A DNA stretch of 64,000 bases from Aequorivita sp. CIP111184 (lineage in GTDB: Bacteria > Bacteroidota > Bacteroidia > Flavobacteriales > Flavobacteriaceae), in contig NZ_UEFQ01000013.1 of assembly GCF_900489465.1 (NCBI RefSeq), positions 372,001-436,000 of the forward strand, written 5' to 3'. The position numbers were made by a program, and so were the translations under genes. Below, piece by piece: positions 26,419 to 35,091 of this stretch (position 1 is the stretch's first letter; each line of letters opens with the position of its first letter). Below the pieces are notes generated by a model. That model was given only the letters and a program-made list of their open reading frames with translations, ran no database searches and was not told where the DNA came from.

Positions 26419-26442
26419 AGTCACTCTGAACTTGTCGAAGAC
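26419..26442. repeat. REP-like repeat overlapping the 3' end of the GIY-YIG gene
   Basis: This copy reads GTCACTCTGAACTTGTCGAAG on the plus strand. It supplies the stop codon and last residues (SSTSSE) of the GIY-YIG protein, and it is inverted relative to the copy at 26784-26804, which it matches at 18 of 21 positions. Confidence 0.65.
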
Positions 26443-26756
26443 GGTTTACTTAAATCGGGACGTCCATATTCAGTATAATTCTTTGAAAATTTCACCAAAT
26501 CTTGCCAATTCTCTTCAATCAATGCCATCTTTTTTCTTCGAGACCAACCCTTAATTTGTTTTTCAATCTTTATTGCTTCCGTTGGATTTGTGCATTGTAA
26601 ATACCATTTTAACTCAACAGGCCTTCTTTTAAAGGTGTAGCAATCTTTCTTCATTCCTTCATTGTGCTGTACAAGCCTTCGCTCCATATCATTGGTCATT
26701 CCTGTATAATACGATTTATCTGAACATTCAAGAATATATGTAAAGTAAAATCTCAT
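26421..26756 (-). CDS. GIY-YIG nuclease family protein
   Basis: A 111-residue single-domain protein of the GIY-YIG endonuclease superfamily (YhbQ/UvrC N-terminal type). The two half-motifs are FTYILEC and YYTGMTND, followed by the conserved Arg of MERRLVQHN and the Glu of TNPTEAIKIEKQIKGWSRRKK. It is plausibly a structure-specific DNA nuclease; cellular role unknown. Its C-terminal tail (SKPSSTSSE) is encoded by a REP-like repeat, and a matching inverted repeat lies 28 bases before the start codon. It separates pbpC from the alpha-2-macroglobulin gene. Confidence 0.85.
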   Translation of the reverse strand: MRFYFTYILECSDKSYYTGMTNDMERRLVQHNEGMKKDCYTFKRRPVELKWYLQCTNPTEAIKIEKQIKGWSRRKKMALIEENWQDLVKFSKNYTEYGRPDLSKPSSTSSE

Positions 26757-26783
26757 CTTTCCAAATTATCTCATCATCCAGTG

Positions 26784-26804
26784 CTTCGACAAGCTCAGCA
26801 TGAC
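26784..26804. repeat. REP-like repeat upstream of the GIY-YIG gene
   Basis: CTTCGACAAGCTCAGCATGAC, in inverted orientation relative to 26419-26442, so that the nuclease gene is bracketed by inverted copies 21 bases long. Confidence 0.65.
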
Positions 26805-26835
26805 ATAATCATTTATAGTTGTCATTTGGAATAAA

Positions 26836-29800
26836 TCATAACTCAACAGTCACCCACATTCCCTTATTCCTCGCATAATATGTATTATCATACATCGCTT
26901 CCACCTGAGTTCCCGGTAAATAATAAGTTCCCAAATAAGAAGCATTTAGTTTCACGGTGAAAGTTTTCGTTTCATTTCTATTCAAATCAAAGAAAAAATT
27001 CACCCTATCATCGCGAATATCTGTATATCGCGCATTTCCGCTTGCTCCTCCTCCTAATTCACTAAAACTGGTATTTACAATTTCCCAACCGCTTGGGAAG
27101 ATTTTCGCTAAAGCAACATTGTTTACCAAATCTCCGGAAGTATTTGTAACGCTCACTTTTGCAATGATTTCCGTTCCTTGTCGCAATTTAGTGACATCAA
27201 TTGCCTTGCCCGTACCATCCAAATATTGCGATTTTATTGAGAGATTTCGCTGCTCTGCAAGTTCTTTCCCAAGTAAAAGTTTCCCTTGTTGAGAAAGCGT
27301 AACGTAAACAACATTCCCTTTTTTATTGGTCACCGAAACGGAATTACTTCCCATTACAAATGAAAGGTCACGTTGCGCAATGGCTCGGTCAGTTTTCACG
27401 GCAACCGTTTTTCCGCCGTTTGTAAATGACAGTTCCATAGCTTTTCCACCATTTTTGGCAACCATTTTCGCCATCGCCATCAAGGCATACGAAGTTTCCT
27501 GTGTGCTGTACCAATTTCCGGAAGACAAATCTTTAGCTACGGAAATCGCCAAATCACGTTGTTTTGAATCTGTCAATAAAACCAATGTTTCCAAAGCCAT
27601 CGCCCTATTTCTGAAAGGCGAACCGTAGGTGTAATAATCGTATTTCTGAGAAACAAAATTGATATTAGCGGTTTTTGCAATTTGTTGTGCGACTTCTTTT
27701 TTACCAGCCAAAGCATAAGCAGCTGCCAAACGCCATTTGGCATCGTTGCTCAATTCCTTGCTTTCACGAAGACGGTTCATTGCGGCAAGTTCAGGTTTTC
27801 CTGCTAAGGCTAAAGTGTAAAGTCGGTATGCCTGCGTCAAACTTGTATTATAAACCTTATAACTATTTCGCCACTGCCGCGCAGTGTTTTGTTGATATAA
27901 TAACCAATTGCTCATAAAACTGATTGGAAGCGCATAGCCTTTTTGCTTCGCCTCAAGCATAAAATGGCCGGCATAATTGGTCGCCCATTCATCAGCTTCA
28001 CGTTCGCCAGGCCAGTAAGCAAGCCCGCCGTTTGCGGTTTGGAATCTTCCCAAACGTTCAATTGCAGCTTTTACATTTTTCTCAATTTTCTGTTTTTTGT
28101 CGAAAGTAACGTCGAAAACATCTGCCAAATACAACTGCGGAAATGCCGAAGAAGTTGTTTGCTCAACACATCCGTAGGGATAATGGATTAGATATTCCAT
28201 TCGCTTTCCAAAATCCATCGGAGGCAAGGTTGAAAATTCGAGCATCGCAGAATTGCTTCCAGGAACGCCAAATGTTTCAAAATTGATAGTTTGCAAGCCA
28301 TTTTCGGCAATGGTGTACTGTGTAGATTTTTGAGAAATCGGGTTCGGATTTTCCACGTCAATTTCCACTTTGTAACTCGCCTTTTCGCCGTTGCCCGAAG
28401 CCATTACTTCAATAGTTTGAAATTCCTTAGTTGGCAAAACTTCAAATTCGAAATTCACAATCTGTTCTCCCGGTTCGTCGAAAGTAACCGTTTTTGACGA
28501 ACCATATTTAGGTTTCAGCGCATCACCAGTTTTCACTGTAATCGTGGCGGTTTTCACTTTATTTTCCATTGCGAAAACGGTGACGGGAAGTGTAACAGTT
28601 TCGCCTGGCGATAATTTCCGCGGAAGTGAAGCCAGCACCATTAAAGGCGTACGGACAGGTGTAGTTTTATCAACACTGCCGTAAGCGCTTTTCGTTTTAT
28701 CGCCCGCAATCACCATTGTGCGCACTGAACCAATATAATTTGGCATCATAATATTATGAGTTGCCGTTTTTCCAGCAGCCAATTCAAATGGTCCAAGGTA
28801 TTTCACAACGGGTTTAAATCGGTCGGCTTTTCTATTTTTCGCTCCCAAAGCCGCATCGCCACCACCGATTGCATAAATGTTATCGACACTTCCCGAGTAC
28901 GCGCCAATCACATAATCGAACATATCAAAAGTTTTTACTCCCAAAGCTTCGCGACTGTAAAAGGCTTCGTGGATATCTGGCGTTGCGAAACGCGTTAAAT
29001 CCAGCAAACCTTCATCAACAACCGCAATGGTGTATGTCATCGGTTTGTTGTTTTCTTCGGAAATTTTTACAGTGAATGGTTTTTCTGGTTTTAATACTTC
29101 CGGCATCGTGATTTTTGGGTGAAGCACCGTTGAAGGATCTTCCACCAAAAGCGGAATAACACCGTAAAGTCGTATTGGCAAATCATTTTTGGTCTGGCTA
29201 TGCGGTTGAAGTAGCGAAATATTCACATAAATATTCGGTGCCATTTCCTTCGTAATTTTTATTGCAGCTTTAGTTTCGCCTTTTTTGGTTTCAATCCAAT
29301 GCGTTGCCAAAACTTCGGTTCCGTTTTCAACACTAATTAGTGCGTGACCATCACTTCCCGAAGGAAATGTTATAAAAGCTTCTTCGCCTACATTATATTT
29401 TTCTTTATCTGCTGAAAATAACAACATGCGTGCGCTATCACTATCGCCGTCACTTGGGCGTTGCGACCAATTTCTGTAGAAATAAGTGATACGTCCAGTT
29501 GCATGTCCGGATTGTTTATCGATTACGCGAATTAAATAACGTCCGCCTTCTTCTTCGGGAATATTTATCGTGAATTTTCCTTTTCCGCTACCATCAGTTT
29601 TTACGGTGAAATCTTTTACGGGACGGTGAACGGTTGAATTTTCATAGGTTGAAAGATTGTCCGAACCGCGGTTCCACCACCAGCGCCATTCAATTTGAAA
29701 AACTTTTACTTCCAGCTCGCGATTGGCGGCAGCTTTGCCTTGGGCATCTACGGAAACTACATCAAACGTTGTGTTTTCATCCGTGAAGTAAGAACCGTAA

Positions 29801-32421
29801 CGACCCGCTTCGGGAGATTTTAAACCGACAAAATGTGAAAACGGCGCCAAGTCCTTTGAAAAAATATCCATAGAAAAATCACCACCGCCTTCGTACACTT
29901 TCGTCAAAAATGTAGCTTTTAACATTCCGGGTGCATTCTTTCCAACTTCTAGATTTTGGCTAAAAGCAGTGCTCCCTTCAGAAGAAAGTTGCGTGTCCAA
30001 AACAGGGATTTCCACTTCGGAAAAAGTTCGGATTGGATCGATAAAATTGTATTTTGGAAATTTCGGAAATGCAGAATTGCTGGCGCGAAGTGTAGCCGTC
30101 ATATCAATTTTTAAGCTTCTTGCTGGTGAACCGTGAAGCCACATTGCGCTCGCTATTCCTTTTACAGGTTGTGTAGCGTCGAGAATTTCATCTTCAAAAT
30201 CGAGTTTGATTTTTAATCGGTTTGGTTTAATAGTTGCAACTTTTAAAGTGTGGCTGAACTGTGCGCCACCCAAGGATATTGTGGTATTCCAATTGCCCGT
30301 TGGCGCAGAAGTGTCAGTTGCGATTGGGAAATAATAAAACCCATCTTTTGAAATATTTGTTTGCTGGACAGTGCGATGAACTAGTTTCCCTCGGGCATCC
30401 GTTACAGAAAGCGTTATTGGATGATTTTTTGGAAGTGGATTCCCGTTATCATTCAAAACAAAAGTTAAGTGAATACTGTCCCCAGGACGATAAACACCTC
30501 GTTCGGTGTAGGTATAACCTTTTAATCCTTTTTGAAGTTCTTTCCCCGAAATGTCAAAATTGCTCATTGAAAGAGCGTTTCCGTCTTCCAGTTTTACGTA
30601 AGCGAAATTGTTTCCTTTTTGAGCCACCGCGAAAGCCGCATTTTTGGTGCCATCGTAAAGCGTCATTCCATCACTTTCAGTGGTTACGGTTTCAATAAGT
30701 TGCTGCTGATAATTGAAAAGTTTGACTTTTACACCACCTTCAGGTTTCGCTGAAATTAAGTTTGTAGCGAAAAAATGATAGGAACGGTTGTTGCCTTTTT
30801 TTACAATCAAGCCCAAATCCGATCCCAAAATATTTGCTGTAACTACGCGCTCTTCGTTGTAAAATGCGGGATGGCAAGGATTGTCCTGCTGTTCCCAATT
30901 ATAGGTGTAATTTCTCCAGCGGTAAATTTCATTGTCCCAGTAGCGCTCTTCACGAAGTTCTTCATCTTCGGATGAATCATTGGCATAATAGGAATCTTCT
31001 TCGTAATAATCGTCATAATATTCTTCGCCTTCTTCATTGCTTCCTTCTGTTACTTCAGAAGAAGTTTCGGCACAATCATAGGTTATATACTCTTTTTTAA
31101 AGCTGAGTTCCAACTGATAAATGGCGCCGGGATCTGCTTTAAAATATTCCGAAAGATTTATGGCATAAGCTTTCCAGCTTCCATTATTTCCTAAATCGTC
31201 GTTTTTAAGGTCAATCGTTTTTTTTGCAATTCTTCGTCCAACTCGTTTAATATCGTATGTGTTGTTATCATTCAAATTATAACTTTGAAGAAATTGAAGG
31301 ACGTTGTTTTCATAGATTTTAATGACGCGAACATCTACTTTTGCAAGGTTTACAGCTTCAAAGTAAACCGGCGTTAAAGCGGAATTCGGAAGAATCACGC
31401 CTTTTGAAATCATCCGTACGGCGGGTTTTAACTGTTCAAAGGAAACTAATTCTGAAAACTCCTTCTTCAAACCAAAGCCTTCGGTATTTTTGATGCCGGT
31501 AAAAACGGTGACTTTTACATCGCCAACCACGCGGTTTGGCGGATAGACGTTAAGTACATTTCCGTTGACTTCGTAACGCAAATCCTGTGTATTCTCGATA
31601 GTCACCAAACCAGCAAAATCCTGATTTTCTAGTAACGGATCTGAAAAGTTTATGCTCAAAAGTGCCGCGGGCGCCAATGTGCTACTAATGTCAACAATTG
31701 TAAAATTATTTTGTCCAGGAATTGCGAAGGTGTTTTCGCCTTTATTTTCAGCGCCAATTTCCTTTCCATCCCATTTAATCAGAATTTCGGAATCTTCCTT
31801 TTTTCGGCTTATGCTGTCAATGGTAAAGTTGAAGTAGCGCGCTTCAGTTGCTTCCGAAGGCCATTTTAATTTTAGGTTTTTGCCATCTTGGGAAGCAGAA
31901 ACCAATTGCTTCGCTTTTTCCAAAGAAATAACATCGGAGGCTTCAATAAGCGCTTCCACATATTGCCACTGCTTGCTGTAGCTTTGAAGTTTGCCAATAT
32001 CTACTTTAAAATTTGGCGTAATTGTGTGAAAACTGAAAGTGTAGGTTTTAAATTCTTTTGAAATGTCTTCATATAACTTATCTAAATTTACAGTAACAGT
32101 ATATTCTGTATCTGGTATTAAATATTCGGCAGGTTGGAAGATTAGAGTTTTGCCATTTTCTACAACCAATTTTCCTTTTGTGGAAGGAGAAATTTTTAAA
32201 TATTCATCGGCTGAAAGTTCTTGTGTCAGCTCAAATTGATCCAAAGGTTTTGCAAGTTCAACGCGAATATCTGTTGTGGTTGAGAGATTGCCGTAGGTAT
32301 TGTACGAAATGTATTCCTTGAATTTAAAGAGATTGTCGGTTTCGGAATATTTGTCTTTGTCATTGCAGGAAAAGACAAACAATACAATAAAAAGGACGAA
32401 TAGACCACGGAAAATTTTCAT
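26836..32421 (-). CDS. Bacterial alpha-2-macroglobulin (YfhM-type) lipoprotein
   Basis: A very large (1861-residue) periplasmic lipoprotein: lipobox VFSC (Cys19), then an N-terminal Ig-like domain and a string of macroglobulin domains. YTERGVYRPGDSIHLTFVLND (near residue 640) and the terpenoid-cyclase-like helical domain (residues about 1390-1650) are recognisable. The thioester motif is intact: YPYGCVEQTTSS, Cys near residue 1418. Such proteins trap invading proteases and are thought to work with PBP1C in envelope defence. An acidic, tyrosine-rich insertion (EEGEEYYDDYYEEDSYY, near residue 470) is unusual. Its start is supported by a TAnnTTTG box at 32485-32492. Confidence 0.93.
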   Translation of the reverse strand: MKIFRGLFVLFIVLFVFSCNDKDKYSETDNLFKFKEYISYNTYGNLSTTTDIRVELAKPLDQFELTQELSADEYLKISPSTKGKLVVENGKTLIFQPAEYLIPDTEYTVTVNLDKLYEDISKEFKTYTFSFHTITPNFKVDIGKLQSYSKQWQYVEALIEASDVISLEKAKQLVSASQDGKNLKLKWPSEATEARYFNFTIDSISRKKEDSEILIKWDGKEIGAENKGENTFAIPGQNNFTIVDISSTLAPAALLSINFSDPLLENQDFAGLVTIENTQDLRYEVNGNVLNVYPPNRVVGDVKVTVFTGIKNTEGFGLKKEFSELVSFEQLKPAVRMISKGVILPNSALTPVYFEAVNLAKVDVRVIKIYENNVLQFLQSYNLNDNNTYDIKRVGRRIAKKTIDLKNDDLGNNGSWKAYAINLSEYFKADPGAIYQLELSFKKEYITYDCAETSSEVTEGSNEEGEEYYDDYYEEDSYYANDSSEDEELREERYWDNEIYRWRNYTYNWEQQDNPCHPAFYNEERVVTANILGSDLGLIVKKGNNRSYHFFATNLISAKPEGGVKVKLFNYQQQLIETVTTESDGMTLYDGTKNAAFAVAQKGNNFAYVKLEDGNALSMSNFDISGKELQKGLKGYTYTERGVYRPGDSIHLTFVLNDNGNPLPKNHPITLSVTDARGKLVHRTVQQTNISKDGFYYFPIATDTSAPTGNWNTTISLGGAQFSHTLKVATIKPNRLKIKLDFEDEILDATQPVKGIASAMWLHGSPARSLKIDMTATLRASNSAFPKFPKYNFIDPIRTFSEVEIPVLDTQLSSEGSTAFSQNLEVGKNAPGMLKATFLTKVYEGGGDFSMDIFSKDLAPFSHFVGLKSPEAGRYGSYFTDENTTFDVVSVDAQGKAAANRELEVKVFQIEWRWWWNRGSDNLSTYENSTVHRPVKDFTVKTDGSGKGKFTINIPEEEGGRYLIRVIDKQSGHATGRITYFYRNWSQRPSDGDSDSARMLLFSADKEKYNVGEEAFITFPSGSDGHALISVENGTEVLATHWIETKKGETKAAIKITKEMAPNIYVNISLLQPHSQTKNDLPIRLYGVIPLLVEDPSTVLHPKITMPEVLKPEKPFTVKISEENNKPMTYTIAVVDEGLLDLTRFATPDIHEAFYSREALGVKTFDMFDYVIGAYSGSVDNIYAIGGGDAALGAKNRKADRFKPVVKYLGPFELAAGKTATHNIMMPNYIGSVRTMVIAGDKTKSAYGSVDKTTPVRTPLMVLASLPRKLSPGETVTLPVTVFAMENKVKTATITVKTGDALKPKYGSSKTVTFDEPGEQIVNFEFEVLPTKEFQTIEVMASGNGEKASYKVEIDVENPNPISQKSTQYTIAENGLQTINFETFGVPGSNSAMLEFSTLPPMDFGKRMEYLIHYPYGCVEQTTSSAFPQLYLADVFDVTFDKKQKIEKNVKAAIERLGRFQTANGGLAYWPGEREADEWATNYAGHFMLEAKQKGYALPISFMSNWLLYQQNTARQWRNSYKVYNTSLTQAYRLYTLALAGKPELAAMNRLRESKELSNDAKWRLAAAYALAGKKEVAQQIAKTANINFVSQKYDYYTYGSPFRNRAMALETLVLLTDSKQRDLAISVAKDLSSGNWYSTQETSYALMAMAKMVAKNGGKAMELSFTNGGKTVAVKTDRAIAQRDLSFVMGSNSVSVTNKKGNVVYVTLSQQGKLLLGKELAEQRNLSIKSQYLDGTGKAIDVTKLRQGTEIIAKVSVTNTSGDLVNNVALAKIFPSGWEIVNTSFSELGGGASGNARYTDIRDDRVNFFFDLNRNETKTFTVKLNASYLGTYYLPGTQVEAMYDNTYYARNKGMWVTVEL

Positions 32422-32484
32422 AATTGATTTAGGTTAAGAAGACTTAAATATACTGTAAAAATGCAGGGTCTGCAATTGGCGTTC

Positions 32485-32492
32485 CAAATATA
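32485..32492 (-). promoter_or_regulatory. TAnnTTTG -7 box of the alpha-2-macroglobulin gene
   Basis: Minus-strand TATATTTG predicts a start near 32480 and a leader of about 60 bases. Confidence 0.5.
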
Positions 32493-32500
32493 AGATAGAG

Positions 32501-33568
32501 TTAATCAACTTCTTTATAAATCCCGATAGTCAATTCGCCTTTTGAATTCATTGTTGCACGATACATTCCCGAAGTATTGAATTCCATCGCCACATTTCCG
32601 TCTTTATCAATTGCAACGATGCCGCCATCGCCACCAAGTGCTGGAACTTTTTTCTGAATGACTTCTGAAGCGGCTTCCTGCAAAGTCATTCCTTTATATT
32701 CCATCAATGCGGAAATATCATAAGCCACCACTGCACGAATAAAATATTCCCCCCAACCTGTTGAAGAAACCGCACAAGTTGCGTTATTCGCATACGTTCC
32801 GGCTCCAATAATTGGCGCATCGCCAATTCTGTTCCAGCGCTTGTTGGTCATTCCGCCTGTGGAGGTTCCCGCAGCGAGGTTTCCGTGTTTATCCAAAGCA
32901 GCACAACCCACTGTGCCAAATTTTGAGTTCTTGATAAATGGATCTTCAAAAGAAACCTTCTTTTCATTTTGGACTTTCTCTTTCGCTAAAACTTTTTGTA
33001 AAGACTCGTACCTGTTTTTGGTGTAGAAATAAGAGGTGTCCATCATTTTATAACCCAAGCCTTTTGCAAACTCTTCTGCACCCTCTCCGTAAAGCATTAC
33101 GTGTTCACTATTTTGCATTACATCCCTAGCTAAGTCTATTGGGTTTTTGATATGTCTTACACCAGCAATTGCGCCTGCGTTCATTGTCTTTCCATCCATA
33201 ATTGAAGCATCAAGTTCATTTCTGCCTTCGTGAGTAAAGACTGCTCCTTTCCCAGAATTGAATAGTGGGGAATCTTCCATTATATTAATGGTATGGGTTA
33301 CAGCATCTAAAGAAGTGCCCCCATTCTCCAGAATTTTATATCCTGCGGAAATGGCTTCTTTCAATTTCTCTCTATAAGCAGACTCAAGCGAATCACTCAT
33401 ATTTTCTTTCAGTATAGTTCCAGCACCACCATGAATGACAATTCCAAAGTTTTTTTCTGTCTTTTGTGGATTTTTGGAGGCATTATTAATTTCGGATGAA
33501 GATTTTTCTTCGTTTTTACACCCAATAATAAAGAATATCGCAATAAAATATGTTAAAGTTTTAATCAT
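32501..33568 (-). CDS. Isoaspartyl peptidase/L-asparaginase (plant type), lipoprotein
   Basis: An Ntn-hydrolase that self-cleaves before a threonine and removes isoaspartyl residues or hydrolyses asparagine. The catalytic Thr219 lies in NSKFGTVGCAALDKHGNLAAGTSTGGMTNKRWNRIGD, and the substrate loop has GDAPIIGAGTYA. The N-terminus is a lipoprotein signal with lipobox IIGC (Cys17), so the enzyme works in the periplasm or at the outer membrane, unlike the cytoplasmic E. coli IaaA. Its 355-residue length fits alpha plus beta subunits. It precedes the alpha-2-macroglobulin gene with its own spacing of 79 bases. Confidence 0.93.
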   Translation of the reverse strand: MIKTLTYFIAIFFIIGCKNEEKSSSEINNASKNPQKTEKNFGIVIHGGAGTILKENMSDSLESAYREKLKEAISAGYKILENGGTSLDAVTHTINIMEDSPLFNSGKGAVFTHEGRNELDASIMDGKTMNAGAIAGVRHIKNPIDLARDVMQNSEHVMLYGEGAEEFAKGLGYKMMDTSYFYTKNRYESLQKVLAKEKVQNEKKVSFEDPFIKNSKFGTVGCAALDKHGNLAAGTSTGGMTNKRWNRIGDAPIIGAGTYANNATCAVSSTGWGEYFIRAVVAYDISALMEYKGMTLQEAASEVIQKKVPALGGDGGIVAIDKDGNVAMEFNTSGMYRATMNSKGELTIGIYKEVD

Positions 33569-33726
33569 GATTCCTGTGTTAATTCATCACTAATATAAGT
33601 GAAAAATATAATGTTTACAGTAGATAGGGCAAATTTTCTAAAGTTTTTGGGATATCATTTTTAATCATTTATCCGACAAAGTGTAATGTTATTTCGATTA
33701 AAAGCATTTTCATTCAATATTTTTCA

Positions 33727-33734
33727 TATATTTG
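33727..33734 (+). promoter_or_regulatory. TAnnTTTG -7 box of the CAP-domain gene
   Basis: TATATTTG predicts a transcript start near 33740, downstream of the first in-frame ATG (33686), which decides the start codon at 33773. Confidence 0.55.
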
Positions 33735-33772
33735 ACTCAACATCATGCCCCAAATTTGATGTTACCCACATT

Positions 33773-34282
33773 ATGTACCTACTAAAAAGCAACCTACTTG
33801 TAATGGCATTGTTATGCCTAGTGATCACTTCTTGTTCAAAAGAGGATTCAGTTGAAAATGAAGCAGCTAAATATGAAATAGATTTAGCTTTGGCTCAAAA
33901 AAATGACAGCGATATATCCGCTCGAATTTTAGAACTGGTAAACATCCATCGTGATTCCCTTGGTCTTTCCACACTTAAAATGGATAATCAATATGCCTCT
34001 GCTTTCGCTGTTGATCACACACAATATATGATAGATAAAGAGCAGATAAACCACGATAATTTTGGATATCGCTCAGAAGGAATAAAATACCATGATGGCG
34101 CACAAGTAGTAGGCGAAAATGTAGCTTACGGCTATGATACCGCCGAACAGGTTATGAACGCTTGGCTTAAAAGTCCAGGACATAAAGCTATTATTGAAGG
34201 CAATTTCACACATACTGGTTTTGGAGTGATGAAATGCGACAAAGGCCGCAGCTACTACACCGAACTCTTTTATAGAAAGTAA
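33773..34282 (+). CDS. CAP/SCP-domain lipoprotein
   Basis: A 169-residue predicted lipoprotein (lipobox VITSC, Cys21) with a CAP domain (cysteine-rich secretory/pathogenesis-related fold). Visible CAP motifs are ILELVNIHRDSLGLSTLKMDN, AFAVDHTQYM, GENVAYGY and AWLKSPGHKAIIEGNFTHTGFGVM, including the paired His residues of the putative metal site. Bacterial CAP proteins are envelope proteins of mostly unknown activity. The start at 33773 is preferred over 33686 because a TAnnTTTG box lies between them and because it begins directly with the signal peptide. Confidence 0.87.
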   Translation: MYLLKSNLLVMALLCLVITSCSKEDSVENEAAKYEIDLALAQKNDSDISARILELVNIHRDSLGLSTLKMDNQYASAFAVDHTQYMIDKEQINHDNFGYRSEGIKYHDGAQVVGENVAYGYDTAEQVMNAWLKSPGHKAIIEGNFTHTGFGVMKCDKGRSYYTELFYRK

Positions 34283-34346
34283 CCTCACTTCCTTTTTCTA
34301 TTAGACCATTTTGCCGTATTTTTACGTAACAGTTAAAAATACGGCA

Positions 34347-34883
34347 ATGGCTATTAAGAAACCTTTCAACTTAAATAAATGGATAGAAGAAAACCGCGAC
34401 CTGCTAAAACCACCAGTAGGTAATAAAAATTTATATGTTGAATCCGACGATTATATCGTTATGATAGTTGCCGGTCCCAACGCCCGAAAAGATTATCACT
34501 ATAATGAAACAGAAGAACTTTTCTATCAATTGGAAGGAAATATTCAGGTTGCCATTCAAGAAAACGGAGAAAAAAAAGTTATGGAGCTCGGCCCTGGCGA
34601 TATGTATCTGCATCCCGGAAAAGTACCACATTCTCCTGGCAGAAGCGCCGGTTCCATAGGTTTGGTTATTGAAAGAAAGCGAACAGATTTGGAGGGAAAG
34701 GATGGTTTGCTCTGGTTTTGTGATAATTGCAACCATAAGTTATACGATGTTTACTTCCCTTTGAGCGATATTGAAACAGATTTTCTAAAACATTTTAAAC
34801 ATTTCTACGGAAGTAAAGACCTGCGTACTTGTGATGAATGTGGCACCGTGATGGAAGTTGATCCGCGTTTTACACAAGATTAA
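34347..34883 (+). CDS. nbaC: 3-hydroxyanthranilate 3,4-dioxygenase
   Basis: A ring-opening iron dioxygenase of the kynurenine pathway, converting 3-hydroxyanthranilate toward quinolinate (NAD precursor) or further degradation. With the start at 34347 the residues align in number with the bacterial enzyme: iron ligands His51, Glu57 and His95, and substrate-binding Arg47 and Arg99. A C-terminal rubredoxin-like site has two CxxC pairs (CDNC, CDEC). The start at 34311 would add an unconserved 12-residue tail. It is a 178-residue cytoplasmic enzyme. It is followed on the same strand by an ALDH gene that has its own promoter. Confidence 0.95.
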   Translation: MAIKKPFNLNKWIEENRDLLKPPVGNKNLYVESDDYIVMIVAGPNARKDYHYNETEELFYQLEGNIQVAIQENGEKKVMELGPGDMYLHPGKVPHSPGRSAGSIGLVIERKRTDLEGKDGLLWFCDNCNHKLYDVYFPLSDIETDFLKHFKHFYGSKDLRTCDECGTVMEVDPRFTQD

Positions 34884-34937
34884 CACTGTATTTTCCAAAC
34901 AGATACTGTTTCGTTTTACTTTCTTCAGCGCATTGTG

Positions 34938-34945
34938 TACCTTTG
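34938..34945 (+). promoter_or_regulatory. TAnnTTTG -7 box upstream of the ALDH gene
   Basis: TACCTTTG; it would give a 5' leader of about 140 bases that contains the inverted repeat at 34950-35077. Confidence 0.45.
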
Positions 34946-34949
34946 CCGA

Positions 34950-35077
34950 ATTCCCGCGAAGGCGGGAATCTTTAGAGAATTTAAATAATTAATCAAAATA
35001 TTTCCGCCTAACTTATCTCAAGTGCTAATCGAAGGGCGGAGATACTATATCAATAAGATTCCCGCCTTCGCGGGAAT
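34950..35077. repeat. Nested inverted repeat (REP doublet) in the ALDH leader
   Basis: Perfect 23-base inverted arms at 34950-34972 and 35055-35077. Each arm can also fold on itself (CCCGC-GAAG-GCGGG and CCCGC-CTTC-GCGGG). Inside them is a second pair, TCCGCC and GGCGGA. The element is 128 bases and carries no gene. Confidence 0.75.
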
Positions 35078-35091
35078 AAAAAAATAAATAT

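Noticed and set aside
33747-33760. GCCCCAAAT segment resembling the small RNA linker upstream of the CAP gene
   Set aside because: Only nine bases match; the stem, loop and terminator are absent.
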